Shown here in pieces: positions 43,201-55,523 of a stretch of DNA of 64,000 nucleotides. Location: assembly GCF_003369915.1 (NCBI RefSeq), contig NC_046676.1, positions 23,250,001 through 23,314,000 of the forward strand, given 5' to 3'. Position numbers and translations under genes: made by a program. How positions within the stretch are numbered: position 1 is the first letter of the stretch; each line of letters starts with the position of its first letter. The stretch comes from Drosophila miranda. Taxonomy: Eukaryota > Arthropoda > Insecta > Diptera > Drosophilidae. The notes below the pieces were generated by a model. That model worked only from the letters and a program-made list of their open reading frames with translations, was not told the origin of the DNA and ran no database searches.

Positions 43201-46200
43201 AGAACGATTTCGGTGGCAGTTCCGTAATGAAGTTCTGCTCGAGGCGTCTGAAAGAGTCAAGAGTAAAGAGTAAAGAGTAAAGAGAGATTTGCATGCATAA
43301 GGCTTGAGAGACTCGAGAGATTCGAGAGATTCGGAGTCCGAGATCCACTTACAGTTCCGTGGTGTCGTCCGGTAGCGTGACGGGCACACTGGTCAGGCTC
43401 TTCTCACGGCAATCAACGATACCGTCCGCACAGCGGCATGGGTGTGGACAGCTGTTCTCCGCTCCGCATTCCATCGGGGCATGCTCCGTCAGGCCTGCAG
43501 AAGAAAACCGAAAGATGGGGCTTACTTATTTTGCAAATTTAATTTGAACTTCAAGACGGAAGATGGCGTCTCTCCCCCCGCCCCTCCCTCTCTCCATAAT
43601 TATCAATGCTACTGCACAGCACGCTATATCGTAGAAGAGGGGCTTCGGATGAATGGGTGGGGTATGGGGTATGGGGCACGAGGAGGTGCAACTATAACCA
43701 GCCGCTGGCCATAAATGTTTACCCACATAATTCCATAGCATTTCATACAAAACGAAAGTCAAACAAGGAAAGAAATCAAGCCATGAACGGGTCCCAGCTG
43801 GAATACGGGATGCTCTTTCCCCAAAGATGACTCCCAAATAGTTGTGATTCAATTCAGAACTTTAATCTTGTTCAACTTGCTTCTCGGAATGTTATCCAAT
43901 CGCAGGAATCCATCATTATGGCATAAGTAGTATCGAAAGTATCAGATCTCATGACACACGGGTCAGCAGCAGCCCCGCTCAGGGACATTCAATCTCATCT
44001 CCATATCCATATCCATATCCATATCATGTCCCCCGCATTGGTATATCAATTTCAGAGGCTGCCCAAAAACAGCAACCACGAATACCCTAACCATTCCGCT
44101 GTTCAACAAAAAGGAGGTTGAGGAAAGAAAACTCGTTTCGTTTCGTTTCGTTCGGTATACGGTTTGGGAATGGGAATGGGAATGGGGATGGGGCACATTT
44201 TCCGCTTCATTGAGCGGCTCTGTACGCTCTGTGCTCTGCGCCTCGATTGTGGCCAATTTCCCATTCACTTGGCTCAGCGCCTTGGCTTGCCACTTGGCCC
44301 GCAGTCGTTGCCGCAGCTTCAGCTTCAGCCTCGGCTCGAGCATCTGCATCTCTGCATCTTTCGGTTGAGAAAAGAAGCCAAAAACACACACATACAGAAG
44401 ATGATTTCAACGGCGTTAAACGTTTTGGCAAACACACGACGTCGAGTCGAGTCGATGGGATGAGCTGAGCGGTGGAGCCAGAGAGCAAGCGATGAAGCCA
44501 CCAAAACCACCAAGTGGTTATTGTTATACCCTCGCCGAAAGGGGTTTGTATGGTTTGGCCCTAACTTTTGGATTCCCTAAAAGGAGTCATTACACAATGG
44601 AGAGATAGTTGCGAGGACTGGCCGATGATGAGACCAGTCTTAGTGGGGAGGTCTCTTATGGGTTTCTAGACAGTTCCGATAAGTTTCATCCTCCAGCTCT
44701 CATGGATTGTATGGTTTGAAGAGTATTCCAAGCTTCGATCTGCTGAAAGTAAGACAACTTCTCTTCATATGCCCCTGCCCCCGCCCCCTACTGTTCTGCT
44801 GTTTGTGGGCGTTTGAAGCGGGGGTGTGCCCATATGACTGCTTATGATTTATAATGCTTTGTGTTTGCCATCGCTCGATGGCTGCTTTGGCATATAAAAC
44901 TAATTAATTTGGCGGATACATCCACATGGAGAGGCATGGAAACGGGACCGAACGGAGCTGAAATGTCTGTCTATTTGTGGTAGCGCCTTCTGCAGAGTGC
45001 AGAGTGCAACAACATGTTGCACAGACACACAAGAGCATGCCATATAGCCGTCTAACATACCTGAACATTTGAACTCCTGGTCGTGCAGGTCCGCCACGTT
45101 TTGGCCCTTCAGCTGCGAGGGGGACTGGCACCGGGTGTAGGGGGCCAGCCGCGGGGCGCTGCGTAGGTAGCGCGACAGCCAGGACAAATGGCAGTCGCAG
45201 GCAAACGGATTGTCCGACAGTCGTAGCGCCCTCAATCTGCCCAGTCCGCCGAAGGCATTATGCGGCAAAGCGGTCAGATTATTGTTGTTCAGCGTTCTGA
45301 AAGAGAGAGAGGATACAAACAGTACTATATAGAAAGACACAGACAAAAAGGCAGACAGATACATAGTTGGTTAAGGAGGAGAAAAGGATGGAGTTGACTT
45401 TATCTGCTGGGCCGCATCTTTTTGGCTAGTTATGTTTTCTCTTTCAGGCATGGGATGGGCCCGGGACCACAGCACAACAGAGAGATCGAGTGCTGATCGA
45501 AATGTAATTAAAATTTACCATCCCATCGGTTTCCTCTTCGAAAGACGAGGCAGGGCAGTGGTCTTGTTCTATTCCGTTGTTCCAATTGGCTTGCAACATA
45601 CGATTATTTCCCGTTCCGTTCCCCTTAACGCTTCGATTGAAGGCACGCTTGCCTTTAGCAAAAGTCTTGTTCTATTCCGTTGTTCCATTTCTTAAGAGGT
45701 TCTCTTCGACTTGAGTATTTCTTCCTTGTATTCATTGGTCTTAATTCAGCATTATTTCTGTTCCATTTACGTTTGTTCCTTTGAATTTCAAAGCTAGCCT
45801 AAGGATTACTCAAATACATGTTTCATCTTGTTTCATTTCATCATTCCAATGTGTGGATACCCTCGAAACATATCAATATATCGTGTTGGGTTGTTGCTGG
45901 TCGTGTTTCCCCTCTTTCCCATTCGAATTGCTTGATAAATGGCCACCATTTCGGGGGCTTCGATTAGTTTATCTCTTGGCCCAAAAGCTAAACCATTTAT
46001 TATGTAATTTGGGCAGGCCAACATTAACCGATTGATTTTTAATTCATTCACTAATTCCCAAGCTGATTGATTAACAAAAGGCACTAATTCATTGATTAAT
46101 TGACCCGCTCCCTCTCGCACACTGAGATTCTCGTTCATTGATTCATTTGGCAATTCGGCAAAGTAGCTGGGATTTTAGTTTAGTTTGGGGACCTAGTTTA

Positions 46201-49200
46201 CAGCACAGTATACTCACAGTATTTCCAGCTCCACGAGACCCTTGAAGGCGTGCTCGTCCAGACAGGTGACTTGATTGTTGTCCAGCTGGAGGCTGCGCAG
46301 CGATTGGGCGCCCTTGAAGACGCGTCTGCCCACCGTCGCGATGACATTGTGCGAAATGTCCCTGGGGGGGGGGATGGATCGGGAATGTTAGTATCGTTCT
46401 GTCCACAGCACATCGCTGCAGATGGCTACAAGTATTCGACTACTATCGGCTACTTTCGATTCGATTTAACGAGTACTTACAATCGCAAAAGATTCGCTGA
46501 ACTTGTCACAAAGTTTTCAGGAATTGCCTTTAGTCGATTGTTGTTTAGGCGTCTGATTGATTCGATTCGATTTGGTTTGGTTTGGTTTGGTTTGATTAGA
46601 GTGTTGGTTGTTTTTGTTGTGGTTTTTGGTTTTTGTTTTTGGTGTTTCGATTTGGTTTGGTGTTTGGTGACGAGCATATTAGGCACGCAAAACGAAAAGG
46701 TAACGAAAGTAGAGAGATGTCAAAAAACGGCAGAGATATGCAATTAAATAAAACAGAGAACGAAATACGGGAATCAGATACACAAAATATTAACGAAATT
46801 CGAAATTGGAAACGAAATCTCGCATCAAGCTAGCTATATTACTATATTGTATGTATCTATATAAATACGATATGCACTCGTGTTAGGTTCCAATAAAAGA
46901 GCTTCAAAAAATGGGTTAGTAATTGATTTTTATGTTCAAAATTTCTTCATGCAGCTACTAGCATCGGTAGAAAAGGAGAGTACAATTACAGAGTACATAT
47001 GTATCTGTAATGTGGGATGCCGTCTATGTACTTACAGTCGCTCCAGCGAGACCAAATCTTGGAAGGAATTCCTCTCAATCGTATGGATTTGATTGTCAGT
47101 CAGTTGGCTGATGGATACAGAAGAGAGTAAGTGGAAATGTGTAAAGTTATGGTATAAAGATATAAAATAAAACTCTAAAGAATGGTTTATATGTACGTAG
47201 ATGTGATAGGATCTTTTTTGTTATCAAAAACTTGGTCTTCGGATGATCTGTCAGTCCTCTAGACCCACACTGACTAACAAATTAAAGAATATTGGAGTGT
47301 AACATTCGCAAATCGTAGTTTTCAGATCATCTGAAGCTGCTTCTTGAAAATAAATAATCTTGAATCTTTAAATTGATTGACCGCGTCCATGCGCATCCAT
47401 CTTTCGGATGGCATTTCCCTATCACATCCCTTACATGCACAAGCACATTCCTTGGGGCTAACTAATGCTTCCACTCTATAGACCAGAGCACTTCCTTGGC
47501 GCATACTCACAGCATTCGGAGCTTGGTCAGCCGCTGGAAGTCCGTCTCGTATATCACGGTCAAATTGTTGCCCTGCAAATCGCTGCAAATATAGATAAAG
47601 AAATTACGATTAAAGGAATGGCATTAATTATGTTGCAAGTCTCATGCTGTTGTTGGTTGTAACCCAAGGAGCCCCAGCACACTCCACACACACCACACAC
47701 ACCACACACACCACTCATTCACATTCAAGGCAGAGCGATAATTTTTTTTAATTGCTTGTAAGACAAGTATAAAACAAGAATCTGAGATATGGAGTGGAAT
47801 GGAGGCTGCCCCGGAGAGTAACAGAGTGAAAGAGTGAAAGATTTCGTGCTGCCTGTTGTTGCCGATAAAGAAAATATGATATTTAATCATTGAACATGGA
47901 GGAACCCCGCCAGATGTGGTCCCACAGAAGAAGGAAGAACTGGGAACTCGTTTTGGTTGGCGCAGACAGCCAGACAGAAAGAGAAACAGAGGTAAAATTT
48001 GTTACCTGTAGATGTCATAACAATGAAATGCAGCCAAAAGAGATACAAAAGAGCAGCCCCGGATAGTGAGCATCTCTGCAACGATCTCAACCGAAGTCCG
48101 AACCGAACCGTACCGAGCCGTACCGAACCGTGTGCACATGCGCAGACGAACCCCTCCCCGCCCACCATCAGACAACAACAACGATTACAACAACTACAGC
48201 AGGTCCGGTCTCAGCTGCTTATTTTGAGCAAGGTTCGAGAGACTCCGACTCCGACAGGTAGTAAGACCTTCAGCGACCCGAAACGTAAAATATTTTTTGT
48301 TCAGGCTTAAGCCTTAATGAATCCCGCATCAAGTTGCCAGCCAGTCCCCAGTGCCCAGTCCCCTGCGAACCACAGTCGGAAATATACACTGAGAAAATTA
48401 TACTGCTTCTCGGGAAACGCGGTAGATCTTAAGTCAAAAAGGACACAACTTATATTTACAGCCTTTTGGGCTTAGGGAACTGCAATGCAACTACGTTTAT
48501 TGAGAGCTACAGAGTGCCAGGGACTCGGTTTTCCATTGGAGAATTTCGAATTACCAATTTTAGGAGGACGGACTACTGCAGGACGGACAATTGGATGAAA
48601 CTAGGATGGTTTTCACCATCTAGATCTAGGTTTTCCAAACAGACTTACAATATCCTGGCAGGAGGAATGATCGCTGATTAATATCCTCAAAGATAGCGAA
48701 AAGATTTGCCGATGTTTTGCGCCAGTGTAGACGTACTCTCCGAAGAGGAGGCAAAGCAAAGCCCATATTCTCTCGCGCACACACACACACAGATTTTAAT
48801 GAGCTTAATATCTCTCCACATCTGTGGGCATCATCTCCTCTTGCTTAGATCCAACAGATTACACCATACACCAAGAGCATATTCACCAACAACACCAACA
48901 ACAACAATGCGGTGCGATTTTCGATCGGTTTTGCTTTTGTTGTAAAAGCGAAAGAAGAAAAAACAAAAGCTTCAATCTCCGTCTCCTCTGGCACTGCCTC
49001 TCCCTCTCTCTTTATCTTTATCTGGCTGCCTAATTGCTAAACATTTTTCAAATGCTTCTGGCTTTGTGGCTCTGTGGCTCTGCGGCGGTGGCGTTGGTTT
49101 TTTCCGTGTAATTTGTTTAAATCATTTTTGGTTGGTCTGTGCATAATTTTTGCCGTTTTTCTCTGGCTTATAATTAAACATTTAGACATTTAACTTCATT

Positions 49201-51003
49201 AAGTCCTATGTGGGGTCGCTCCGATACGAAAGCTTTTTGTGTTTTCTGTTTCTGTTTCGCTTTTGCTTTTGTTGGTATTTGCTGCCTGTCGCCTGCTGCC
49301 TGCTGCCTGCTCCCTCTCTCCTTCCTTCCCAATTAGGTGCCATTTTGGTTTTTGCTCTTTTGTGGCTCTCTTTGATGTGTGCCCAGAGCCTCTCTTGCTG
49401 AAGCAGCTGAAGATAGTTAGCTCTAGATACCCTTTCGGAACGATTGGGCAAGAGGCAGTGGATACTCATGTTAATTAAGTATGTAATGATTGATGGGTTT
49501 ATCTTTAGAAACACTTTTGTATTGCAGGTTCAAGTCCTTCCCTGCACCATAATACCCTCCAGCAAACAGGGTATCGAGCGGCAAAGCAACGGGAAGCAGC
49601 TGCTGCTATAAATTAGTCGTTCTCAGGTGTGAAAGGGAGAGACGAGAGAACCTTTCCCACTCCCGCTCCCACTCTCCCTCGCCGAACATTAGATGTGCAA
49701 AAATGCTGTCGTGTCAATCGAGTAAACTGTGTGGGTGACAGGGATAGGACTAGGGACAGGGACAGGCAGGGACAGGCACGGCTGGGCTGCTTGTCAGAGC
49801 TTAGATCTGCCCTGCTACTCCTTTCCTCTCTCCCTCTCGCACGTTGGGCTTCAGTCTAGTTCCGTTTTCTGTGTAATTAAATGGCAATGACTTGTCCAGC
49901 GGGCTGGCGGGCGGGGCGGAAGGCTTGCGGTGCGGAGTCCCAGTTTGCATTTGCCATTGTTTTTCCCCCCTCTTCCGCTCTGTGTCTCTCCTTCTGCTAT
50001 CCGTTGTGCATCGACAGGCCAATAGGTGTTCAATATTTGATGTGTGGTGCATGTGTGCACGTGTGTGTGTGTGTTCTGGTTCTGTTCGGCATTAGGGTGC
50101 CTCAAGCTGCGGTCATTGAATATTCCAAAATCAATTATTGGAAATTATTCACATACGAGTATATGGAAATACTTTTCAAAGCTTCCTCTTTGAGCTTTGC
50201 CTCCAACTAAAATATTAATTCCCTATCGAATTTCCCTTTGACAGCCTTCAATTATGTATGTAGATCTCCTCCCTGTCCATCGTCAGACACTGTCTTTAAT
50301 CTGTTGAAATCATAATTCTCTGCGTCAAGCACTTCACTCGCATCATTTCCACACCTTTGGCTCCTCTTTGCTCTCGCTCTCGCTCTCCTTCATTGTGGCT
50401 TTTCCCTAAGCTGTTCCCGAGTCTCTCTTGACACATTCTTCGCACTCTGACACACAAGTCTCCCACTTCCACTGCCACTACCACTCTGCCCAGGAATGTC
50501 ACTCAAAATGTGACATCTTTCTCTCGCAAAGCACTGAAGCCTGAAGCACCCTGTGTGCTGCATTTCCCATACCCCCCGTGCCCCCTACCCCCTACCCATT
50601 CCCATTCCCATTCCCTGTGTTCGCGGGGTTTTCAGAGCATTGCATTGCTATTTTAATATGCAAATATGTCGTGCATGTTGATATGTTTTCTGTTTCTGTT
50701 GCTGTTGCCGTTCGTTTATTTCTGTGTGTGCCAGAGAGAGCATTAAAAAATAAATGGCTACATAACAAAATAAATACCAAATGTGTCCCTGAGCGGCGCT
50801 CGAGAGCGATCCAACGATGGCCGCCACTCTGCTCTGCTCTGCTCTGCTCTGCTCTGCTGCCTGTTTGACTGCTTACAACTGAAATGGGCTATAATGCTCT
50901 GGCAATGGCTCTGGCTCTGACTCTGGCTGATATCTGTTATTAATTTATGTAGAAAAACTGCAGCCACGACAACAGCATGGCTTTTGAGGTCGGTTTGGGG
51001 GGC

Positions 51004-51036
<33 letters not shown>

Positions 51037-52511
51037 GGTTGAAAGGCATTCTGCATACACTTGCTAATTGCCGGCGCGTTAATTTATGTGGCGACTGCGA
51101 GCGATGGACAGGGGACACCGAGACGCAGACAGAGACGGAGAGATGTATGTACGACTGGCTCGAGCGATTGCCTTAATGCATTTGAGTCGACGCGGCATGC
51201 AACAATTATGGTTTGGTCGCTGTGGCGGTGCCCCTGATGTGCTTGATGGGGACTCCTTCGGCGACAATTAATAAACTTAATGGCGATTTAATGTAAGAGA
51301 GAGAGAGAGAGAGGGAGAGGGAGAACAGACAGAGACACGAATATAGCTCTGATTTCGAAGAGTGTGCGGGTGAGGTGGGGGATTGGCACTGGCCACCGCT
51401 CACCGGACCTTTTCCGTTCGTTTGTTTTCTCGTTATCGACACGATGTCATGGTCATGGCTTTGCTTGTCCCCCAGCTCCTGTTGCTTTTGTTGTTGTTTG
51501 ACTATGTAGATTTTTAAACAAATACAAAACGGAAGAACGCCGAGAACCCCAGACGAATCCCGGCCGGAACGGAGCCCAGAAAATCCGACCATCATCGTCC
51601 ATCGCCTATCAGGCGTGTGCGTGTGCGTGTGCGTGTGTCTGGCCTGGTCTGCCGCCGTCGGGGCTTTATTATTTTAATAGAGTGTGCATAATATTTGAAC
51701 AATTGGCCCGTGCAGGGCCGTATTCCGACATTCAGTATTCAGTATTCAGCATTTGTCATTGGTCCTTCCTAAAAGGAAGTCTTTGAGCAGATTTGAAAGG
51801 TATTGCCATTGATATTGATATTGATTGGGGATTGTGTCTGGTTTGAGCGGAAATCTTTGTTTTCCTCTCTCTCCATGGGGGGGGGGGGGGGGGGGGGGGA
51901 TTGATTGTTCTCTGGGATTGAAAATGTGCATTTGAAAGGTGGATTTTTGTGGAAAGAATATTTGAAAATGAATCAGAATGAAATTTGCACAAATATTTGG
52001 TTAGGTCTGGCTACAGAAAATCCATTTGATGGAACACATTTTCTTTGATTATGATTATTTGTCCTTAAATACTAGGCAGATAGAAGGCTATCCAGGTAAT
52101 CCTTCGATTGGTTTGTACTCACAGTCGTTCCACATCTGCTGAGATCTTTCGGGGGATCTGGGTGAGGCCACGGTGCGAACAGTCGACGGTTAGGCCGCTG
52201 CAGGAGCAGACCCGCGGGCAGCGGGCCTCCGTAATGACGCCCACACCGCCCCCGGGTATGTGTATGCCCACGGAGCCCAGGCCGCCGCTGGCGACGCTGG
52301 CACTGCCAAAGCCGCCCATGGCATATGGCTCGGCGCCGACGGGCCGTACGATGGCCTCATGGTGCAGGACCAACAGCAGCAGCAGGACCAGTGGCAGTGG
52401 CAGGCGCCGGAATGGTGCGGGTGGTGTTGGGGCTGGGGCTGGAGCTGGTGCTGGTGCTGGTGCTGGTGCTGATAATGGCAGCCTCGTCGTCGTCCTGGAC
52501 GGCGGTGCCAT
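34288..52511 (-). CDS. sli: slit, secreted midline axon-guidance ligand of Robo receptors
   Basis: I reconstruct 20 coding exons: 52511-52123, 47582-47511, 47107-47036, 46552-46481, 46361-46218, 45296-45061, 43494-43353, 43247-43104, 42253-42038, 40902-40745, 40679-40526, 40420-40202, 40129-40058, 38603-38235, 38161-38090, 37087-36944, 36851-35327, 35265-35106, 34593-34451 and 34374-34288. All join in phase and give 1529 aa. In order: signal peptide (to about residue 60), four LRR blocks each with Cys-rich N and C caps, six EGF repeats, a laminin-G domain, a seventh EGF and a C-terminal cystine knot ending [11 protein letters not shown] block 2 binds Robo; the EGF5-EGF6 linker ([12 protein letters not shown]) is the region of proteolytic processing. 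Slit is secreted by midline glia and repels axons. Many LRR exons are exactly 72, 144 or 216 bases, one exon per repeat unit. MAPPSRTTT is the first in-frame ATG (context CACAATGG). Confidence 0.97.
40486..40519. repeat. GGACAG hexamer repeat in a slit intron
   Basis: There are about five copies of ACAGGG/GGACAG immediately next to the splice donor of the LRR exon ending at 40526. Confidence 0.7.
42295..42321. repeat. CAG trinucleotide repeat in a slit intron
   Basis: About nine CAG units lie roughly 40 bases upstream of a slit splice acceptor (42254-42255, minus strand), where they read as CTG and may form part of the pyrimidine-rich tract. Confidence 0.75.
42555..42596. promoter_or_regulatory. 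Candidate slit intronic enhancer: two CACGTG plus a Sox-like site
   Basis: CACGTG occurs at 42555-42560 and again at 42562-42567, each containing the ACGTG core bound by Sim:Tango. CTATTGTT, a Sox HMG-type site, lies at 42587-42594. They lie in the intron between the exons at 43104 and 42253. Activity is inferred from motifs only. Confidence 0.35.
46571..46594. repeat. TTTGG pentamer repeat beside a slit exon
   Basis: About five TTTGG units lie 19 bases upstream of the LRR exon 46552-46481. On the transcribed strand they form a CCAAA tract in place of a normal polypyrimidine tract. Confidence 0.7.
49840..50063. promoter_or_regulatory. Candidate slit CNS-midline enhancer (Sim:Tgo, POU and Sox sites)
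   Basis: Within 224 bases are CACGT (49840-49844, ACGTG on the other strand), TTTGCAT (49944-49950, close to the POU octamer), CCATTGT (49954-49960, Sox type) and CACGTG (50058-50063). Sim:Tango, the Sox protein Dichaete/Fish-hook and the POU factor Drifter are reported regulators of slit in midline glia. The motif grouping is seen; enhancer function is inferred. Confidence 0.4.
51007..51035. repeat. CAG trinucleotide repeat in slit intron 1
   Basis: A pure run of about nine to ten CAG units. Confidence 0.8.
51877..51899. repeat. Poly-G run of about 23
   Basis: A single uninterrupted G homopolymer in slit intron 1. Its length is prone to sequencing error. Confidence 0.75.
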
Positions 52512-54370
52512 TGTGGCACATTTAAGCAGCAGCTTGCAGCTTTTGTTCCTAATTGAAAGCGCCGTCGGAGGATTCCTGGGCGGACGCCACTTTGTCAACA
52601 CCAATCAGGGATTCGTATTCGTATTCGGATTGAGTAAATATTTGCCCGGAAATGGAACGAAAGGATTGATGGGGGCTAACGGCACTCTCACTCTCACTGT
52701 ATTTCTCTCTCTTTGGATTTTTGGGGGCGGAGGCGGAATATCCACACGCGCGCACGCACTCCCCGGCGCTCACTTCGGTTATTGTTTTCTTTTTTTTCTG
52801 TCGTTCGTTTTTCTGTGCAGCCGTCGCGAACGCGCTTCTTGACCGAAATGAAAGCAGATGATGATTGGGCTACTACGCTACGAAAACATCCAGCAGAAAC
52901 TGCGACTGCGACTGCGAGAGCGGCGAGTGGCGAGTGGCGAGTAGCGAGTGGCGAGTGTGGCAGGGCTACCCTCTTTTCACTTCCACTCGAAAATGTAGGT
53001 AGATTCTCGGACGCCGTCCCGTTTAGGTAGCAGCAGGAAATGCACTGTTCCTTTCGCTTTTGTGTATCGTCTCTCCTCCTCCCGTGTATCTTGTATCTTT
53101 TGCAGATGCACTTGGCTGTCAGCAGTTGGTCTGTGGCCCCGGCAGCAACTTCATCATCATCAGCGGCATCAGTGGCATCATCGTCTCCGTCAGCGGCAGC
53201 GGAGACCTGCTGCTGGGCGCATCTGCAATGGGAAGAGCAACAAATTGAGAGGGAAAATGAGAAAATGTGTCGGTGGAAAATCATGAAAAATTATCTATAA
53301 ATTCGGCAAGCCATCGCAGAGCGTCGCACCGCTCAGACAGGAAATTGCCACCGAATATATACGTATATACCGTATATTTACTTCACTTAAATTCTATAAA
53401 TGTATATGTATCTATGAAGAAGAGAAATCAAGTGGCCGGAAATTTATTTTCTCAACTGTCACACTCCAAAGATCCAATGATATATTGCCTAACCATCAAA
53501 TTAGTGAAGGGGCACTGGCCCCAGCGCTGTGACCCCTGTGCAACCCTTGGAACACACACGCAAACACCTGTCGGAGGGAGGAATTATCAGATGTTTAGAT
53601 AACATGTGTTTTCGTTGAGCTACGAGAGACAGGAATTTCTAGATGGAACTCTGAAATTTCTCATGATTGTACATATGGATATTATTGGGACACCCACTAA
53701 AAACGGTTGCAATCGGATAGCTTATAGTGGATCTTATGTGTAGTTGTTCCTTATCCATTCCTAACCTACCAGAACCGGAGGCAATCCGTTATCTGAATTC
53801 CCGCGAGTACGCGCGCGGGAGTATCTCTTAATTGCTCTGGACTACAATCTGCTTGAGATTGTCTTCCGCTCGCCCCTCCCCTGAACTGTACACAAACCAC
53901 AAATCATATTTAAGAGCACTTTGGCCCAATTAAATCTAGTGATTCTCTAATGATTCTCTCGGTTCCCCCTCTCAAGTGCCAGTCTTCATTTACTGGACAA
54001 AAATTTCAATCTATGTTTGGCTCCTGTGGTGGTGGCTCTCCTCTCTTTCGAATCTGTCATGTTCTGTTCTTAATTTTCAAATTGACATGTTAAATATATT
54101 CTTGTTTCGCTCTCTGTCGCTGTCTCTGTCTCTGGTTTTATTCCAAAAAATAATTGCTTAAATTAACATATGGATAACTGACAGACGCGATTGATGTTGT
54201 TTCCTGATTCCCAATCCAATTTCTGACTATGAAATTTTCGGTTATTGGATAACTGGAGCAATCAGCGGCCGCTCTCTCTCTCTCTCTGAGTATTAATCGG
54301 CAATCAAGAGAAAACTCAATTGAATGTTAAATGTAATTTGAACAAGCTCCCAGTTCCAGTCCCCAATAAA
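52512..54370. other. slit 5' UTR / promoter region
   Basis: This lies upstream of the slit ATG on the minus strand. There is no in-frame upstream ATG before a stop. Sequence features are GAGTGGCGAGT repeats (52920-52958) and CAT-rich blocks around 53145-53215. I cannot fix the transcription start; no convincing TATA box is visible at a suitable place. Confidence 0.4.
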
Positions 54371-55319
54371 AATATGTACAGACACGCACACGCACGCACA
54401 CGCACGCACACGCACGCATAATGCATATCATATCCATGGAGCCTATCAAAAGCATGCACGAGACTCGTATGTTGGCGAAGGGCCTTTAATCAAAAATTTA
54501 TCAGCCTCCCCCCTCTCAGCCTTCTTCTCTTCTGCTCCCACTGAAAGCTCTTTTCAAGAGGAAGAAAATATTTTGTCGAACAGCAAAGGCATGCCTTTCA
54601 CATCACGGAAATGTGTGTGCGGGTGGGAGGCCGAGGCCGAGGCGGAGGCGGAGGCGGAGGTGGGGGGCTCAAAAGATGTAATCACTGCATTGTCACCCAG
54701 GATGGGAGGGACGTTTGCCTTGAGGGAATCTCCGTCTCTGAAGTCTGGTCCTGGTCGTGGCCTCTCTCTGTGTCTTTTATGAAACATAAATCAGTGAAAT
54801 TCTATACATGCCACTGATTGTCTACTCTTTTGCTTGACTACTCCTCCGGCCGCCCCACCTTCCCGGGCCCAATAGCCCCACAACAGAGAGCGGAGAACCC
54901 CTTCAGGCCCACAAATTCCATGGCAAATTCAATGCATGCCAATAACTCGTTCCTTCTCCGAGCCTCAGAGCACTAGACAAAGCAGCGGCTGGCGATGGGG
55001 CTGGGCCAAGGGGAATCCGAGGGGCTGGTTGGAAAAAAAGCCACGACTATAACTATAGTCTTCCAATGTGGATTACGGCCATACCGATTGATGGCCTAAT
55101 GAAAATCATAATTGAAACTTTCAATTTAAAGCCGAAAATCATAGAATCTTGGATGTGTATTAGGAATTCTATTTGGATTATTTATTTCTTGCGGGTCTTT
55201 TGTTTCGAAAACTGAGCTGAGATTTTCCCAGTGAGAGGCCAAAGGTGGCAGTATGTGTGCCGTAATCCTGCTAAAGGACTTTTGGAACATAGACTCTATG
55301 TTTGGTTGGTAATGGAATA

Positions 55320-55523
55320 TTATTCTGGGTAATTGTATAGGCTTTTTGCCATAGCAAACACAGATGTAACCAGACCTAATGCAATCCTTGTACCAACAGA
55401 ACGGACAGACGCCCACACAAACAGAGACACATGGACCCTCAGTACCATCGGGTCTGCCATGGTATCTGACATTAAGAGATAACACGCGAAAAATACAACT
55501 AAAAGAGTGAGACATTTGGACAA
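55320..55523 (-). pseudogene. Possible broken small secreted Cys-rich peptide gene
   Basis: In one minus frame a signal-peptide-like stretch (LTLLVVFFACYLLM) starts at 55523 with TTG instead of ATG. In the overlapping frame, offset by one base, lies a cysteine-dense segment (GPCVSVCVGVCPFCWYKDC, then IRSGYICVCYGKKP) with seven Cys in about 30 residues. A single-base indel would put the two in one short secreted-peptide frame. This may also be chance; I know no homologue. Confidence 0.2.

Larger units (their letters stand above)
47583..52122 (-). other. slit intron 1 (about 4.5 kb)
   Basis: This is the intron between the signal-peptide exon and the first LRR repeat exon. No coding exon is visible. 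It contains CAG and poly-G runs, CT/GT tracts and a cluster of ACGTG, POU-like and Sox-like sites at 49840-50063. In D. melanogaster a slit midline enhancer has been mapped to an intron of the gene, as I remember it. Confidence 0.6.

Noticed and set aside
44520..44600. TATACCC / GGGTATA-type words suggestive of a transposon end
   Set aside because: Similar words occur singly at 41320, 49550 and 59555 without flanking similarity or terminal repeats, so no element can be supported.
46481..46552. A 72-base LRR exon that first looked like an extra repeat unique to this species
   Set aside because: It matches the normal Slit layout (a unit ending LLRL before DISHN), as in other Slit proteins, so it is not an insertion.
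52512..52604. An N-terminal extension of Slit by 31 residues upstream of MAPPSRTTT
   Set aside because: The upstream codon is TTG, not ATG. The first in-frame ATG is at 52511 and has good context.
54376..54418. A possible CRISPR-like or satellite array (CACACGCACG units)
   Set aside because: The repeats are short, contiguous and without spacers: a simple minisatellite in a eukaryotic genome.
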